Notes under the pieces: generated by a model
What the model was told of the DNA's origin: nothing
Databases searched by the model: none
Seen by the model: only the letters and a program-made list of their open reading frames with translations
Made by a program: the position numbers and the translations under genes
Shown here: one piece after another, positions 10,984 through 20,938 of the stretch
Numbering within the stretch: position 1 is the first letter of the stretch
Layout of the letters: the number at the start of each line of letters is the position of its first letter
Assembly (NCBI RefSeq): GCF_003573695.1
Contig: NW_020621936.1
Coordinates: forward strand, 10,726,001-10,790,000
Length of the DNA: 64,000 nt
DNA from: Papaver somniferum
Lineage: Eukaryota > Streptophyta > Magnoliopsida > Ranunculales > Papaveraceae
Direction: 5' to 3'

Positions 10984-11335
10984 ACAAATAACCCACCACC
11001 AACAACACTAGCAGCAACACCACCACCACGCCACCACCACTGACCACCACCACCACCACCGCCCACTGCCTCCGTCTATCGTCGACCACCGCCTTCGCCG
11101 CCACCACCAAGCACCTTCGCCGCCGCCACCGTCAACCACACCACCACTGACCACCGCCGCCACCACCACCAACCACCTTCGCCGCCGCGGCCACCGCCAA
11201 CTACCACCGTCCACCGACTCCAACCACCACCACCGCAGCGACCACCACCACAGACCACCGCCATCGACGACCACCACCGTCGCCGAGCAACACCACCATT
11301 ATCGCCGGCCACCACCAACAACCGCCCTCGCCACA
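10984..11335. repeat. CCA/CCG trinucleotide-rich low-complexity block
   Basis: An almost uninterrupted run of CCACCA, CCGCCA and CCACCG triplets on the plus strand. The Trp/Val/Gly-rich reading frames on the minus strand follow from the repeat and are not genes. Confidence 0.9.
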
Positions 11336-11399
11336 AAAAATGAGTTTCATTGATCAATATTCAACAAAATGAGAAAAAAATAATGAAACCAAACAGAAA

Positions 11400-12290
11400 A
11401 AATGATGAAACCAAAACTGGTTTCACCAAAATTAGATGCATCATAAAAGAAAGGAGAAGGAGCAAAGAAGAAAAAAAATGTAACACAATAAGATGAAACC
11501 TTCCACCACTGTCAACTGCACCACCCCCATCGCCGCCACAACCACCACTACCATTACCTCCTCAACTAAAACTAGTTTCAACAAAAAAAAAATCCACCTG
11601 TGTGTCACCCTCAAAAACTGGTTTCATAGAGAACAATATTCAACAAAAATGAAAAAATACGATGAAACCTAATTAGGTTTCATCATTTTTCCACATAGTC
11701 GTTTCACCAACACAACTTCAATGATGAAACCAAACACACCGACTTCCAAGTCAGTTCGAATAAAATAGGAAAAATTCAGGTGAAACCAAAATTTGGTTTC
11801 ATCATAAAAGAAAAGGAGAAGGAAGAAAGAAGAAAAAATGAAACACAATAAGATGATACCTACCACCACTGTCAACTGCACCATCTCCATCGCTGCCACA
11901 ACCACCACTACCATTACCTCATCACTGAAACTAGTTTCAACAAAAACAATCCACCTGTGTCTCACCATAAAAAATTGGTTTCATAGAGATCAATATTCAA
12001 CAAAATGAAAAACAATACGATGAAACCAAACATATTGTCATTCACCAACATAACTTCAATGATGAAACCAAACACGCCGTCTTCCAAGTCAGGCCGAATA
12101 AACTAGGCAAAAATCAGGTGAAACCAAAATTTGGTTTCATCATAAACTTAATTTTCATCATTAAAATATTTGGTTTCATGATAGAAAATATGCAAGTTTA
12201 TGATGAAACCAAATTTGGTTTCATCATAAACTTATTGTTTTTCGCCAACCAAAATTGTCAGAATTTGATGAAACCAATTTTGGTTTCAAC
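11400..12290. repeat. Tandem blocks of about 340-365 bp with GATGAAACC...GGTTTCATC palindromes
   Basis: Two and a bit copies of a block: copy 1 from about 11409, copy 2 from about 11779, partial copy from about 12118. Shared landmarks are CACCACTGTCAACTGCACC (about 11503 and 11865) and CTTCCAAGTCAG (11741 and 12082). Within them the palindrome TGAAACCAAATTTGGTTTCA and variants recur at about 11664, 11781, 12119, 12203 and 12267. Non-coding. Confidence 0.85.
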
Positions 12291-12583
12291 ATAAATCTGT
12301 CATTTACCCAACACAAATGTTGATTTCGACGATAAAGATGAATCATCATTTGTTGGTGATGATACATCAGAAGCTGGTGGTGTTGGTGGTTGTAGAGGAT
12401 TGAATGAGGTCGGATCTGCAAGTACTGTGTTGATTGTAGAGGATAAAAGGAGGATGAGGTATTGGTGGCGGATTTGAAGGTATTGGTGGTTTTAGATGAT
12501 AGAAGGAGGAGGCTGAAATAGTGATGATGGTGTTAATGGAGGAGACGGAGGTGTTATTGGTGGAGGATCTGGACATAACAGGT

Positions 12584-13497
12584 GGTTTAATGGTGGCGAA
12601 GCTACTGTTGGTGATAAATCTGAACAAAAAACTAGAAGAAAAAAGAAGGAGGTGTTCGTGGAGGAGAACGGAGGTGTTCGTGGAGGTCACAGAGGTGTTG
12701 GTGCTGGTGTTCGTGGAGATCTGTTGTTGCTGCTAGTGGTAATGGTGGTGGGGAGAAGGAGACGGAAGAAAGAAAAAAAGAAATGAGAGGAGAAGAAGAA
12801 AGAAGAAGAAGAAGAAGAAGGTTTAATGGTGGCGAAGCTACTGTTGGTGATAAATCTGAACAAAAACTAGAAGAAAAAGAAGGAGGTGTTTGTGGAGGAG
12901 AACGGAGGTGTTCGTGGAGGTCACAGAGGTGTTGGTGCTGGTGTTCGTGGAGATCTTGTTGTTGCTGCTAGTGGTAATGGTGGTGGGGAGAAGGAGACGG
13001 AAGAAAGAAGAAAAAAGAGAGGAGAAGAAGAAGAAGGTTTAATGGTGGCGAAGCTACTGTTGGTGATAAATCTGAACAAAAACTAGAAGAAAAAAGAAGG
13101 AGGTGTTCGTGGAGGAGAATGGAGGTGTTCGTGGAGGTCACAGAGGTGTTGGTGCTGGTGTTCGTGGAGATCTGTTGTTGCTGCTAGTGGTAATGGTGGT
13201 GGGGAGAAGGAGACGGAAGAAAAAGAAAAAATAAATGAGAGGAGAAGAAGAAGAAGAAGAAGAAGGTTTAATGGTGGCGAAGCTACTGTTGGTGATAAAT
13301 CTGAACAAAAAACTAGAAGAAAAAAGAAGGAGGTGTTCGTGGAGGACGGAGGTGTTCGTGGAGGTCACAGAGGTGTTGGTGCTGGTGTTCGTGGAGATCT
13401 GTTGTTGCTGCTAGTGGTAATGGTGGTGGGGAGAAGGAGACGAAAGAAAGAAGAAAAAAGAAATGAGAGGAGAAGAAGAAGAAGAAGAAGAAGAATA
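12584..13497. repeat. Four tandem units of 216-236 bp with internal (GAA)n
   Basis: GGTTTAATGGTGGCGAAGC starts units at 12584, 12820, 13036 and 13265. Each unit runs through GGTGATAAATCTGAAC, GGAGGTGTTCGTGGAGG, TGTTGTTGCTGCTAGTGG and GGTGGGGAGAAGGAGACG into a variable (GAA)n/(GAAG)n tract. Unit length varies mainly with that tract. Reading frames in both directions are repeat products. Confidence 0.92.
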
Positions 13498-13499
13498 AG

Positions 13500-14279
13500 A
13501 ATAAGAAGAAGAAAAAGGGTATGTTTGGCTTTTTTTTAAAGTAACAAAAACTAAATTTGCTCATTATTATTTGGCCTGGTGTTTTTGTGCCACTTTTTAA
13601 TGAAATTGATTTAATTTATTAAAAATAATATGACTGGATTTTTTGTACCACAAAGTTGGTCACCTAGGTGTTTTGTCACTAGTTTTGTTATCTTCCAATA
13701 TTCTTTTTTTTTTTTTGATATTTTGACCCGTCTTTATCGTGCTCATTCTTGGGCTGCTCGGGTTAATGGTTTTTATCCTCAAAAAAATTTGCATCAGGAT
13801 TTTATAATCGTTTGAGGATTTTTTTTATTTTTTTTTGGTATTATTCTTAACTTTATTTTGGTCGTCCTGTAATCTATTTCCTTGGGTCTTGTCGTGTAAT
13901 ACTTGATATCACATTTTGCGAAAAAAAAAAGTTTTGGTCGTTTGCCTTTGTTTATGATGAAGAAGCAGTTAGTTTGTTTTTGCTGGGAGGTTTTTCTTTT
14001 TAGATCTAATCCATCATTTTGTTTGTTTGGTATGTAGTCATTGCTTCTCATCTGTTCATGTCTCGTTCCCGGCGCACGTATGGCACTCCGACATTCCAAT
14101 TTTCTTCACAACTTTGATACTTACCATTTTTAATCTATCGATTTCTAGTGTTTGTTTTTTGCGCTTTTCTTTCACAGCTCACCTAAACCATCCACCTAAA
14201 TTATATGAACTAAGCCTTCTCCCATTCCCATTGTCCAAAATTAATTAAACCCATTCCCAAAAACTAATTAAATCACATC
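13500..14279. other. Non-coding leader before the LINE ORF2
   Basis: T-rich stretches and a short A-run (13920-13930) preceded by a GTCGTGTAATACTTGATATC region that resembles a retroposon 3' end. That suggests an older LINE or SINE tail just upstream, but no coding motif supports it. Immediately before 14280 the sequence is AT-rich. Confidence 0.35.
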
Positions 14280-15112
14280 ATGAACATCCTAGCTTGGAAT
14301 TGCCAAGGTATCAACAATCAACCAACGATACAACATCTAAAGGGACTAGTATCATTGCATAAGCCCGATATCTTATTTCTCTCTGAAACTTTATCCAATA
14401 ATCGTCATATGTCTTGTCTTGCTCAGTCTCTTAAGTTTCAAAACCTAACCTTTGTTCCCAAGGTGGGTCGACGAGGAGGACTCTGTCTCATGTGGAACAA
14501 CCTAAACATTCAAGTGCTACCTCAGTCCCAAAGTTACATCCACGTCCTTGTCACACCTCCACCCCCACACAACCATGGCTCTGCACAGGTATATACGGTC
14601 CTCCACACCCGGATGCAAGAGCGGATTTTTGCCAAGATTTCCCAACAATCTTCCCTGATATCAACATTTCAACGGAATCTCTTCTGAGAGGAGATTTTAA
14701 TGACATAATGGATCAATCGGAAAAAAAAGGAGGAAGACAGATCACATATAGTCAAATACATCCATTTCTAACGATGATTGATCAAATAGGTTTCATCGAT
14801 TTAGGATTTCGAGGGGACCCATTCACCTGGACAAACAACCAACAGGGCCAAGACAATATCATGGAATGGCTTGATAGGGAAATTGCAACCCAATATTGGC
14901 GAACAGCAAATCCTCATGCAGGAGTTACTCACCTCCCCAGGATTGCTTCGGATCACGCTCCCATCTTGCTGCATACCAAAGCAATCGACTGGCAGGGACA
15001 AAAAAATTACAAGTTTGGACATATGTGGCTAACACATCCACAACTCAAGCAGATTATTGAATCAGCATGGGCGCAACAAAATGATTCAGACTCTGTCTAT
15101 ACCTTCAACTAA
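14280..15112 (+). pseudogene. LINE ORF2, endonuclease domain (frameshifted)
   Basis: This is the apurinic-type endonuclease of a plant L1 LINE, which nicks target DNA for reverse transcription. The start is the Met at 14280: MNILAWNCQGI, then DILFLSETLS and RRGGLCLMW. Around 14550-14590 the sense shifts by one frame to GIYGPPHPDARADF, RGDFNDIMDQSEKKGGR, GDPFTWTNNQQGQDNIMEWL and IASDHAPILL. The residues expected for the fold are present: N in WNCQG, E in SETL, D and N in GDFN, and SDH. The frameshift, plus a stop at 15110, separates it from reverse transcriptase. Non-functional copy of a known family. Confidence 0.92.
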
Positions 15113-15138
15113 GATTAATCACAACGGGACAAACTCTG

Positions 15139-16844
15139 ATGGAATGGAACAAGAACACTTTTGGTCACCTTCCAACACTAATTAAAAAATCAACGGCAAA
15201 AATTCAAAGGGCTCAACATCAATGCGCTATTCACACCGGAGAGGAACTAAATTTCTGGATACAGCGCGACAAAGAGCTGCACAATCAACACCTCATATTA
15301 CTCCAATGCCATGCAACATACTGGCAGCAAAGATCCAGAATTCAATGGCTCCAATCGGGCGACAATAATACGACTTTCTTCCATACAAAGGCAACCATCC
15401 ACCGAAGCCGTAACAACATAAAGCAATTACAGGATCATCAGAACAACTGGGTTAGTGATAAAGACCAGGTCATTAAGATCATCCTGGACCATTTCACTAC
15501 CCAATACACTGCGCCAAATACAACGATAGATGAAACACTCTTTCAGGAAATCACTCCAAGATTGACATCAACACAATGTGATAGTCTCTCTGCGGAAGTT
15601 ACAGTGAAAGAAATCAAGCAAGCTCCATTCTCCATTAATTCAGAAAGTGCTCCGGGACCGGACGGATACACCAGTAAGTTTTTTAAAGTTTTCTGGGATA
15701 CCACTCACTTACGACTTATAGCTATGGTACGAAGTTTTTTCAATTCCTTAAACATACACCCTCTCATGAATCACACAAACATAAAACTAATTCCAAAAGT
15801 CACACAAACATAACACTAATTCCAAAAGTCGACAATCCAACAAAACCATCCCAATTCAGACCTATCAGCCTTTGAAATGTCAGTTACAAAATCATATCAA
15901 AAATCCTTGTCAACAGATTACGCCCCCTTCTTCCATTCTTAATAAGCCCGTACCAAAGTGCATTCGTACCTCAAAGATCAATACATGATAACATAGAAAT
16001 TTCCAGAGAGCTTTTCCACCACATCAAAACGTCTCCAATCACTATAGACCCCAAGATAGCTCTAAAACTAGATATCCAAAAAGCTTATGACAGCCTTGAT
16101 TGGGGATTCATCAAAAAAGCTTTTACACAACTGGGATTTCCATCAATATTTGTGGAGTGTATCATGCTATGTATCAAGTCAGTCACTTACTCGGTCAACA
16201 TCAATGGTACACCTCATGGATTCATCACACCTACTAGAGGTATCAGACAGGGTGATCCCATATCTTCCTACGTCTTCATTATTTGTTCAGAAATTCTATC
16301 AAAAAATCTTGCTATTCTTGAAGTAAAAAATATGGCCGGAGGTCTCCGAATATCAAAAAAGGCACCACCCATTTTACATTTAATGTATGCAGATGATCTA
16401 CTAATCACTTACAAAGCCACCCAGGAAAGCAACAATCACCTACAGAGGATACTTCAATCTTACAGTGCTTCAGCAAGACAAATAATCAATACAACAAAAT
16501 CAACAATCATCCATCATCCGCGGCTACAACAGAATAACATAGACTCTCTGAAACAATTTTACGACATGCCAACCACTTCAATTCCACATATATATTTAGG
16601 AGTTCAATTCAAACACGGAAGAAACTCTCGACACATCTTTGAACCTCTACTCCAACGACTGGCTCGTAAAGCTCAGGGATGGATGACAAAATGCCTTAAC
16701 CAGGCAGGGAGGCTAGTACTTATTAAAACCTCTTTAACACCAACACCCAATCACTTAATGCAAACCCAGCTTTTCCCCACCCAGGTACACAAACAAATTG
16801 ATCGGATTGCTAGGAATTTTTTTTGGGACATGATTCTTCTGTGA
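15139..16844 (+). pseudogene. LINE ORF2, reverse transcriptase domain (broken)
   Basis: Frame 15139-15813 gives WNKNTFGHL, WLQSGDNNTTFFH and APGPDGYTSKFFKVFWDT, the L1 RT N-terminal region. A 29-bp tandem duplication (15772-15829) then shifts the frame. It resumes near 15830 with NPTKPSQFRPISL, a TGA in place of the usual Cys of SLCNV, then LDIQKAYDSLDW, GIRQGDPISS and the catalytic box LMYADDLLI (about 16382-16408). It ends with LNQAGRLVLIKTSL and a frame slip in the T-run near 16818-16826. All RT boxes are recognisable, with at least three disabling changes. Confidence 0.93.
15772..15829. repeat. 29-bp tandem duplication inside the LINE RT
   Basis: 15772-15800 and 15801-15829 carry the same 29 bases, CACACAAACATAA...CCAAAAGT, with one substitution. 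As 29 is not a multiple of three it breaks the RT frame. Confidence 0.95.
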
Positions 16845-18502
16845 AAAAGTTTCACCCAATAGGATGGAACAAATTACACAAGCTGATTGCAGAAGGAGGA
16901 CTCGGAATCAGAAAGAGTAGCCACCACAACAAAGCTCTTTTCATGAAACGGATATGGAACATTCATGCCCAGCCGCATTCCATCTGCACCGGCCTTTTCA
17001 ACGAGAAGTACCTCAAACATCAACCAGTATTCCAAGGTGAGATCACAATTCCTTCCAATGCCAGCCCGCAATGGAGACAAATGGCTTCTCTCGTACCGTC
17101 GGTAAAACAACATTTATTTCACCAAATAGGAAATGGTTTAGATACCCCTATCCAAGCTAATTGGATACCACACTTTCAAAATCTCGATCCTACCCAGTGC
17201 TCCCCTATACAATCGTTAGCTGACTTAATTGACCCATTTTCTCATAATTGGAGCCATGATAAGCTAAACAACCTCCCACCTAATGCCATCCAACACATTA
17301 TAAACATCCACCTTCCAAATATCAGCACCCCGGATAAAATAATCTGGCCCCAGACTAAATCAGGAAAATACACCACTGCATCCGGATATAGTTGTCTAAC
17401 CCAACAAGATAACCTCTCACACCCAATCCTCTTCCCAGCAACCAACTTTTTATGGACCTTACCATGTCCTCCAAAAATTCGGCTTTTCTTGTGGAAAGCT
17501 ATCAATGAAGTTTTACCAACCTTATCTAAGCTACATCACATTAACCTTTCCAATACCAACCTTTGCCCCCGATGCAACTCTGCACCAGAAACATCTGAAC
17601 ACATGCTTATTCAATGCCCAATAGCAATATCCACTTGGGCCAGCCTTTCAAACCGCATATCAACAACCCAACACCAAGGAAACAACCAATTAATTACCGT
17701 AACCCCCCAAACAACAATTTCACAAGTTCTCCAAACTCGGGGCAATAAATCTTCTATCACAGCATGTTGTTTTCTATTCTGGTCACTTTGGACGACAAGA
17801 AATGAACTCGTGTTCAATCAAGCACCATCCACTCTCGCAGACATTATGGAAAGATCTATGGCACAACAACAAGAATTTGAATGGGCTCTAACGATCTCCC
17901 CTCCAGTTCTCCCGGGAGAACCGCCGACTCGAACCGCTACAAACATAACCAAAACAACCATAACCATTCAAGTAGGTTGGTGCAGGCCAGCACCAGACTG
18001 GATTAAAATCAACACTGATAGAGCTGATAGAGGCCACCCAGGTATGGCGGGAGCAGGTTTCATTTGCAGGGACTCGAATGCACAAACGATAATGGCTCTT
18101 GCTCAACCGCTAGGATTAACCTCAACGCTCACAGCAGAAACTTGGGCAACAGTATTAGCAACTAGAACTGCCACGGAAAGAGGATGGTCTAAAGTGTTAT
18201 TTGAGGCAGATTCTGAAAGTCCCATACACTTCATTAAAACTCAAGCAGAAGCCCCTTGGTATATTTCAGAAATGGTGACAGAAATTAAGCACCAGATGCG
18301 CCAAATTCCATGTTGTGCTATTCAGCACAATTACAGAGAAGGAAACCAAGCAGCAGATGGTCTAGCGAACTATGCGGCGGACGGTAGCCAAGCTGGAAAC
18401 TACTCAAGCTCAATATGGGACCAGACGAACCCGACTTTTCTTAACCATATTCTATTAGGCGATTCAAGGGGAATCACATTCCCTCGTGTAATAACAGTTT
18501 AG
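16823..18502 (+). pseudogene. LINE ORF2, zinc-binding RT C-terminus plus RNase H
   Basis: One long open frame continuing ORF2 after the 16820 slip. HDSSVKKFHPIGWNKL and GGLGIRKSSHHNKALFMKR end the RT thumb region. PCPPKIRLFLWKAI and LCPRCNSAPETSEHMLIQCP form the plant zf-RVT zinc-binding motif (C-x2-C...H-x4-C). The C-terminal about 130 residues are an RNase H: DWIKINTDRADRGH, AETWAT, LFEADSES and NQAADGLANYA give the D-E-D-D catalytic set, with NTDRA in place of the common NTDGA. It stops at TAG 18502, then a short 3' UTR and poly(A). The frame is intact but upstream breaks make it dead. Confidence 0.93.
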
Positions 18503-18555
18503 TTGCTTTTTATTGTATGCATAGTTCAAAAAAAAAAAAACTTAAAAAATAGCAA

Positions 18556-18740
18556 GGATGAAACTGGATGCATCCTGATGTAAATTAAAATTAAGAAAAA
18601 GTATTTGAAAATGGGTAAGATGAAACTGTTTACATCCTGGCTATTTTTAAATTTTCGTCCATTTAAACAGTATCAAAATCTAAATGTTTTTTTCACCCAG
18701 AAATTATTGATTTTGGTCTTTTAAACCAATTTTATGGTTA
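18556..18740. repeat. Right half of the repeat split by the LINE
   Basis: Begins right after the target duplication with GGATGAAACTGGATGCATCC, then a second AAGATGAAACTGTTTACATC copy near 18618 and an AT-rich stretch ending near AAACCAATTTTATGG. It belongs with 9700-9770. Family unknown. Confidence 0.5.
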
Positions 18741-19380
18741 TAACATATATATTTGGTAGCTTTTCTTTTTCACTTATTTATTCCATCACCAATTATGTCC
18801 TTAAAGTTGATAACATCGAATAATCGTGGGTCTCTTTTCACCCATGTACCGTCAAATATTCAACTACTCAATCATAGATAATTGGTTCCCTAAGCTCTGT
18901 ACACTCCTATGGAATCTTTGTCCAATTATTAGTTGTCAATCTATCCAACCAATAGGATACTGATTACACCTTATTGCATTTGTTTCCTCAGATTCCCACT
19001 GAATCCCACACCTAATCAAGTTACTTAAATGAAACCTTTTAACTTATCGTTCGTGCTTATAATTATCCTAACAAAAAAGCAGTAATCGTTCATACTCACA
19101 ATTTCTCGTGTAAGCATTATACCTCTTAAGATTCGTTGCCTTAACTTGAACGACGAACAGGGTGTGAAAATGAGTAAGCAAGGCAGTAGCTAGGGTTCAT
19201 GTAAAATAATACCCACAACAAAAATAGCCTAGACCAACCAATAACCAAAGGAAAACAAGCAAACCAGCATTTGCGCCCACAAAACGCAAAAAAGGACCCA
19301 CTCTTCCTTCCAAAAGAATGAGATAGGTGTCATGAGATCCCACATTACCCTTTGCTTGCTGTCCACAGGACCACAATCCG
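18741..19380. other. Upstream region of the BPS1-like gene
   Basis: About 640 bp of AT-rich unique-looking DNA without TE signatures or frames. It is the most host-like non-coding stretch in the window and probably holds the gene's promoter-proximal sequence. Confidence 0.45.
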
Positions 19381-19382
19381 CT

Positions 19383-19392
19383 TATATATATA
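19383..19392 (+). promoter_or_regulatory. TATA box of the BPS1-like gene
   Basis: TATATATATA lies 84 bases before the downstream ATG at 19476. Transcription would begin around 19415, giving a 5' UTR of about 60 bases with no ATG before the chosen start. Position and sequence fit a plant TATA promoter; the start point itself is inferred. Confidence 0.6.
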
Positions 19393-19475
19393 ACTCAGTT
19401 TGCTTCAGATTGTTAAGACAAAAATATCTTGCAAGTCTGCTCTTCATTGCGAAGCAGATCTAAAAACTAACAAAT

Positions 19476-20060
19476 ATGAAGTCTACTTCTTCAACATTTC
19501 TTAGAGCTCTCAAGTGTGTAAGATCTTCATCCAAGTTGTCTTCAGCGTCCGTAGCACCATGGCCTGTCTTTCGTAGTTCATTAGATGGTTGGATGGCTGG
19601 AGAACTTGACACACTAAGGCTACAGAAAAATGAGAATGAGCCCTCTTCATCATCATCAGTTGCTGCATGGTTCATGCATGAAATGGATGTAGCCATATCA
19701 AGTCAATGTTTTGCAATCAAATCTTTTTCGGATTCTTACAGTGAAGCTGAAAAGAAAGGGATCGAGAATCGTTTGGAAGATGTCGTAGATTTACTCGATG
19801 CTTGTAATTATTTACGCGAAAAGATCGAAAGCCTTAGAAATTACATTGATTTGGTGAACACTGTGGTACATTGGCTTGATGGAAATTCACATCCAAACAA
19901 TACCGTATTAGAACGTGTACGATATTTGTTAAATTCATGTGAAGGATCGGAGAAAAAAATCGCAGAATTAGAAAAATGCAGCTCTAACTTAACGAAGTTA
20001 GTCACTAAAGGTTTACATAGTGGATTAAAAATGTTAGAAAAAAGGGGTTTTTTGTTTTAA
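19476..20060 (+). CDS. Short BPS1-like (BYPASS1 / DUF793-type) protein
   Basis: A 194-residue intronless frame, the only ordinary host gene seen here. Residues 60-130 match the BPS1-like pattern: AAWFMHEMDVAISSQ (family AWM...MD.L...H), then VVDLLDACNYLREKIESL (family S.KLLDLCNA...L..L) and VVHWLDGN (family LHNL). BPS1 of Arabidopsis limits production of a mobile root-to-shoot growth inhibitor, but the biochemical role of the family is unknown. Typical members have about 340 residues, so this lacks the C-terminal third. It ends in LEKRGFLF just before TE-like sequence, so it may be truncated or a short paralogue. The N-terminus is Ser/Lys-rich with no clear signal peptide. A TATA box lies upstream. 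The call rests on motif recognition only. Confidence 0.58.
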   Translation: MKSTSSTFLRALKCVRSSSKLSSASVAPWPVFRSSLDGWMAGELDTLRLQKNENEPSSSSSVAAWFMHEMDVAISSQCFAIKSFSDSYSEAEKKGIENRLEDVVDLLDACNYLREKIESLRNYIDLVNTVVHWLDGNSHPNNTVLERVRYLLNSCEGSEKKIAELEKCSSNLTKLVTKGLHSGLKMLEKRGFLF

Positions 20061-20343
20061 AACCAAATATACATGGACTATGTTTTGATCCCTAGACCTA
20101 TTGCCCACTAATTGTTTTTTCTTTTGAATTGATAAAACAATAGTCCCACATAGACTAAAATTTAAAGAGTTTTAGACTTAAATACCATAGAATTGGCTAA
20201 AGGGCAAGGCCCTTTGGGTCAACACATTTTTGTGTGAGGGAGAATACCTAGACTAGGGCAAGGTTGCCTTTCCCGTACGCGCGGTGCTTCGCATCGAAGC
20301 ACGCACGCCGCCCTCTGTCCGGGCGGGCGGGTCGGGGTCCGGG
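20061..20343. other. TE-like 3' flank, GC-rich at its end
   Basis: Contains AGTCCCACATAGACTAAAATT and TTAAATACCATAG, which resemble the promoter region of some small plant LTR retroelements. A strongly GC-rich stretch follows (20269-20343, with TGCTTCGCATCGAAGCA hairpin sequence). It may be a partial or solo LTR that cut off the end of the BPS1-like gene. The assignment is tentative. Confidence 0.35.
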
Positions 20344-20828
20344 TGTCACATGCATTGGTTATTAGTGTCTTTTCTGTCGAACACACTCAACAAGGGGGTC
20401 ATCGGGCCCGATGCCATGTCCCATCCGAGGTATCTTATCACTATCTTTTAGATTCAGTGGAAGGGTTATAGTCTCCCTAGGTCTAGGCCCGATAATCCCG
20501 AGTGGTTATCGACCAACCAACTCGGGCAAGTGGTCACGACCACCTGCGATGGGGGTAACCTTTCAGATGTAAGTAGGTTACCTGGCTGAGAAGAAATCGT
20601 ATCTTAACAGCCTTTGGTATCTGGCTTCCAACCACTAGTACCCTTAGGCTACCTCGACACTTCCACACTGGCTTTGCCCCGAGTACGAATGACCATTCGA
20701 GTGTAAGTCACCTCGGCACTTCCTCACTGGCTTTGCCCCGAGTACGAATGACCATTCGAGTGTAAGTCACCTCGGCACTTCCTCACTGGATTTGCCCCGA
20801 GTACGAATGACCATCGGTCTCTCATGTC
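20344..20828 (-). repeat. Probable gypsy 3' LTR (minus strand)
   Basis: Lies next to the minus-strand gypsy integrase tail. On the minus strand a purine tract GAGGGGTAGGAAATA (about 20829-20843) precedes TGACATGAGAG, a plausible LTR start. The other end, TGTCACATG at 20344, would be the complementary terminus. No second LTR and no target duplication were found, so the borders are inferred. Confidence 0.45.
20651..20815. repeat. 59-bp tandem repeat, three copies
   Basis: Units start at 20651, 20710 and 20769 with ACCTCG(A/G)CACTTCC and contain GCTTTGCCCCGAGTACGAAT. The third is slightly truncated. They lie in the putative LTR. Confidence 0.95.
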
Positions 20829-20938
20829 ATATTTCCTACCCCTCGCGGTTTTAAAGAAATGAATGACAATTATTTTTTCCGGTTTCCCTCGAACCCCTCA
20901 TGGGTAATAGAGTTTCAGATGTTGTGCGTTCCACGGTT

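Larger units (their letters stand above)
9787..18540 (+). mobile_element. L1-type LINE insertion bracketed by a 16-bp direct repeat
   Basis: ACTTAAAAAATAGCAA occurs at 9771-9786 and again at 18540-18555, directly after a 13-A tail (18528-18540). A 15-16 bp repeat after poly(A) is the signature of target-primed insertion. LINE coding frames fill 14280-18502. No clear ORF1 (Gag-like protein with zinc knuckle) is visible between 9787 and 14279. That 4.5 kb holds spacer and low-complexity or tandem repeats, so it may be an unusual 5' region, or other insertions and rearrangement may have replaced ORF1. Coding parts are certain; the 5' border rests on the direct repeat alone. Confidence 0.65.

Noticed and set aside
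11008..11357. Trp/Val/Gly-rich reading frames on the minus strand
   Set aside because: They are translations of CCA/CCG triplet repeats, overlap each other in different frames, and have no gene context.
12584..13497. CRISPR-like repeat array
   Set aside because: The units are long direct tandem repeats without unique spacers, in a eukaryotic TE context.
12367..13564. Overlapping frames such as TSTNTSVL- or poly-Phe-rich proteins
   Set aside because: They follow the period of the tandem repeat and GAA tracts, and occur on both strands and in several frames at once.
20269..20343. GC-rich stretch as an rRNA or tRNA fragment
   Set aside because: It lacks conserved rRNA blocks and tRNA A/B boxes.
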